Shown here in pieces: positions 61,786 to 64,000 of a DNA stretch of 64,000 bases. The stretch spans positions 11,242,390 to 11,306,389 of the forward strand of contig NC_073302.1 in the NCBI RefSeq assembly GCF_027595985.1. Direction: 5' to 3'. The DNA comes from Sorex araneus (Eukaryota > Chordata > Mammalia > Eulipotyphla > Soricidae). The notes under the pieces are model-generated. The model searched no databases. It was not told the DNA's origin and saw nothing but the letters and a program-made list of their open reading frames with translations. Both the position numbers and the translations under genes were made by a program. Position 1 is the first letter of the stretch. The number at the start of each line of letters is the position of its first letter.

Positions 61786-62024
61786 CCCAAGGACTCCTAT
61801 CTCCAAACTGTGTTAGATGGGAGCACTGAGCTAACTTCTCCATTGAGCCCTATGTGCTGTGCCAGTCTTAGCTGCTGTTGGGTTGGCAGCGGGGCGGTCC
61901 TCGCTGGGCAGAGCGAAGGGTGCACCGTCCTGCCTGCTGTATCAGGATGCCCGTCACAAGCCAAGTCTCTTTGTGCGTCTCCATTTCTGAGCCATCTGAG
62001 GAGAGACCTGTATTACCTTCCTTT

Positions 62025-62192
62025 ATTACTTTTTGGGTCACACCCGGAGATGCTCAGGGCTTACTCCTGGCTTTGCACTCAGGAATGACTCCTGGTGGTG
62101 CTCGGGGGGACCCCTTGGGATGCTGGGAATAAAACCTGGGTCAGCCGCGTGCAAGGCAAATGCCCTGCCCACTGTGCTATCGCTCCAGCTCC
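62025..62192 (-). mobile_element. SOR-type SINE
   Basis: GGGTCACACCCGGAGATGC and GTGCTATCGCTCCAGC. Confidence 0.87.
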
Positions 62193-62204
62193 ATCTTTTT
62201 TAGG

Positions 62205-62372
62205 TTTTTAGTCATTTTTGGCCACACCCAACAATCCTCAAGGCTTCTTCCTGGCTCTGCACTCAGCAATCACTCCTGGCAGGGCTTGGGGGACCCTGTG
62301 GGGTGCCAGGGATCAAACCTGGCTTGGCTGCGTGTGAAGGCGAGCTTCCTCCCCGCTGTGCTTGGCTCCACC
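62205..62372 (-). mobile_element. SOR-type SINE (diverged)
   Basis: GGCCACACCCAACAATCC and GGGATCAAACCTGGCTTGG. Confidence 0.75.
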
Positions 62373-62874
62373 TTCCCTTTCCTTTCTACACCATGGCTCC
62401 AGCGGCTCAGAGCCTTTTAGACATCTAGTTCCTCTCCGAAAGGCTCCGAGGCTTTCTCAGTGTGGGGTCCCGGAGAGCACCCATGCTTAGCACTCGCTAG
62501 CGATGGGCCCTCGGGGCCGTGCAGGGCTCTACCCACATATGTGGCTGGCCGAGCTTAGCGCTGTCTGTGACGCCGGGAGCAGGGGTGAAGGCGTCCTTCC
62601 TCTTCCCCGGAGGTGGGACCTGGCTGGCCCAGGAGGCGTGGAGGGTGTGGGGGCCACACTCTCCATCCCGAGAGACCCAGGGTCATCTCAGCATCCTGCT
62701 TTGGCGTTGACTGAACGCACGGGCTCCGGAAATGTCTGAAGCTGTTGTGCTCAGGAGTTGAAGCGCGTTTTAAAATCAGAGAAGTGAGGTTTTCCGTTAC
62801 AGTTTTCTCAGGGCACAGGACTTTCCCGCATCCCTGGAGCTTAGAATCGGATTGTGGGGCAGGGGGAGAGGTCG

Positions 62875-63058
62875 GTTTGGGGGCCGCATCTGGCTGCTCG
62901 GGTTCTGTTTCTGGCTCTGTGCTCTGAAGGGCAGGAGTGACCCCTGACCCCTGGTGGGGCTCAGGGCCATGTGTGATGCTACCAGGGATTCAAGCCTGGG
63001 CTGTGGTCCCCACTGAATGGGGAAGTGCCTTACCTGTTACACTGTATCTTTGGCTCCT
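62875..63058 (-). mobile_element. SOR-type SINE (old)
   Basis: GGGGGCCGCATCTGGC, GGGATTCAAGCCTGGGC and ACTGTATCTTTGGCTCC. Confidence 0.6.
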
Positions 63059-63084
63059 AGGATCTGATTTTTAAAATGCTCAGA

Positions 63085-63263
63085 GGGGGCTGGAGCGATA
63101 GCACAGCGGGGAGGGCGTTTGCCTTGCACGAGGTCAACCCGGGTTCGATTCCTAGCATCCCATAGGGTCCCCTGAGCATCGCCAGGGGTAATTCCTGAGT
63201 GCAGAGCCAGGAGTGACCCCTGTGCATTGCTGGTGTGACCCAAAAAGCAAAAAAAAAAAAAAA
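63085..63263 (+). mobile_element. SOR-type SINE, young
   Basis: GGAGCGATAGCACAGCGGGG and GGGTTCGATTCC. The pure A-tail and AATGCTCAGA on both sides suggest a recent insertion. Confidence 0.9.
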
Positions 63264-63375
63264 TAAAAACAATGCTCAGAAACCAGACCCCCAAGAAACC
63301 GAACCCATAGAGTTTTCTATGTAATGTCAGGCTCTTCATAAAGTCTTAGAAGACCCCAGATTTGGAACGTCCGGC

Positions 63376-63543
63376 TTGGGCTGGAGAGATGGGCCAGGGG
63401 GCTGGAGCACAGGCCCACGTGCAGGACAGTGACGGCAGGTTAGAGCCCTGATGCTGCTTGGTTCCCCCGAGCACTGTTGGGCATGACCCCTGAGCACAGA
63501 ACCAGGAGTAACCCCCAAGCATGGCCAGGTATGGCCTGACATT
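63376..63543 (+). mobile_element. SOR-type SINE (diverged)
   Basis: GGGCTGGAGAGATGGGCC and CAGAACCAGGAGTAACCCCC. Confidence 0.7.
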
Positions 63544-63679
63544 CAAGCAGAAAGGAAGAAATGGAAAGGAATCCCCAGGGTGGGGGTGAGATGTGGCAGA
63601 GCTGGGAGGCACCAGTGTGAGGCCCTGGGCTTAATCCTTGGTTGCCCCCTCTCTGTCCCACCGAAAGTCTCCAGCTTGA

Positions 63680-63860
63680 TGGGGTCCAGGCGATAGCATA
63701 GCGGGTAGGACGTTTGCCTTGCATGCGGCTGACCGGGGTTCGATACCCGGCATCCCATATGGTCCCCCAAGCACCGCCAGGAGTAATTCCTGAGTGCAAA
63801 GCCAGGACTAACCCCTGAGTATCGCTGGGTGTGACCCAAAAAAATAAAAAAAAAAAAAAA
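63680..63860 (+). mobile_element. SOR-type SINE, young, with 14-bp TSD
   Basis: AAGTCTCCAGCTTG on both sides. B box GGGTTCGATACCC. Confidence 0.9.
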
Positions 63861-63921
63861 GTCTCCAGCTTGGGTGCATGTGTGTGTGTGAGCACATGTG
63901 TGTTGTGTGCGTGTGAGTGTG

Positions 63922-64000
63922 TTGCTCGGGGTGCTCCTGGCAGTGCTTGGCACCGTGTGGTGGTAGGGATCAAACTCTCCATCCAAGGAGAGTGCCTTAA
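63922..64000 (-). mobile_element. SOR-type SINE, cut by window end
   Basis: GGTGCTCCTGGCAGTGCTTGG and GGGATCAAACTCTCCATCC. Confidence 0.5.

Larger units (their letters stand above)
59805..64000 (+). other. LHX6: LHX6 intron 8 (partial)
   Basis: I searched for the final exon (expected to begin with the codons for QVQCGQVHC) and did not find it. The stretch holds SINEs and a unique AT-rich block at 61.09-61.28 kb. Confidence 0.65.

Noticed and set aside
60100-64000. Search for the final LHX6 exon
   Set aside because: No acceptor followed by codons for QVQCGQVHC or an end like ILFQY was found, so the exon is taken to be outside the window.

Overview
The window looks like nuclear DNA of a placental mammal, most likely a shrew (Soricidae, probably Sorex or a relative). 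It has split genes with GT-AG introns, CpG-island promoters and ancient MIR, L2 and L1 debris. It also carries more than seventy copies of one tRNA-derived SINE, with a pol III A box near TAGCACAGCGGG, a B box GGTTCGATTCC and a tail after GTGACCCAAAAAG. I recognise this as the SOR-type SINE of shrews. The genus call rests on memory of that repeat and was not tested by alignment.

Three genes are present in the order known from human 9q33: MRRF (minus strand), RBM18 (plus) and LHX6 (plus). MRRF contributes only its first coding exon (1866-2064) and a probable untranslated first exon near 10006; the rest lies to the left of the window. MRRF and RBM18 are head to head across a CpG-rich promoter at about 9560-10480, which has a perfect CRE (TGACGTCA) and three overlapping NRF-1-like motifs. 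RBM18 is complete: an untranslated exon 1 (end 10239), five coding exons (13738-13850, 21021-21147, 24653-24739, 26787-26872, 32381-32540) giving 190 residues, and a roughly 1.86 kb 3' UTR ending near 34405.

About 10.7 kb of SINE-rich intergenic DNA follows. LHX6 then starts from two promoters. Exon 1a (ATG 45692) lies in a CpG island behind a perfect GGA repeat of about 52 units. The second start (ATG 46922) follows a TATA box and an AT-rich homeodomain-site block. Exons encode LIM domain 1, LIM domain 2 and a homeodomain. The last coding exon, about 41 residues, is beyond the right edge.

SINEs are dense over the MRRF and RBM18 introns and the intergenic region, but none is visible from about 43.8 to 57.08 kb, the 5' two thirds of LHX6. 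The most interesting signals are the in-frame GGA/polyglutamate tract upstream of LHX6, a second repeat family that has target-site duplications but no A-tail, two LHX6 introns that are open and multiples of three, a short uORF in RBM18, and UG-rich composite repeats just upstream of the last RBM18 exon. No non-mammalian or mobile gene system was found. CpG-island limits and repeat boundaries were judged by eye.
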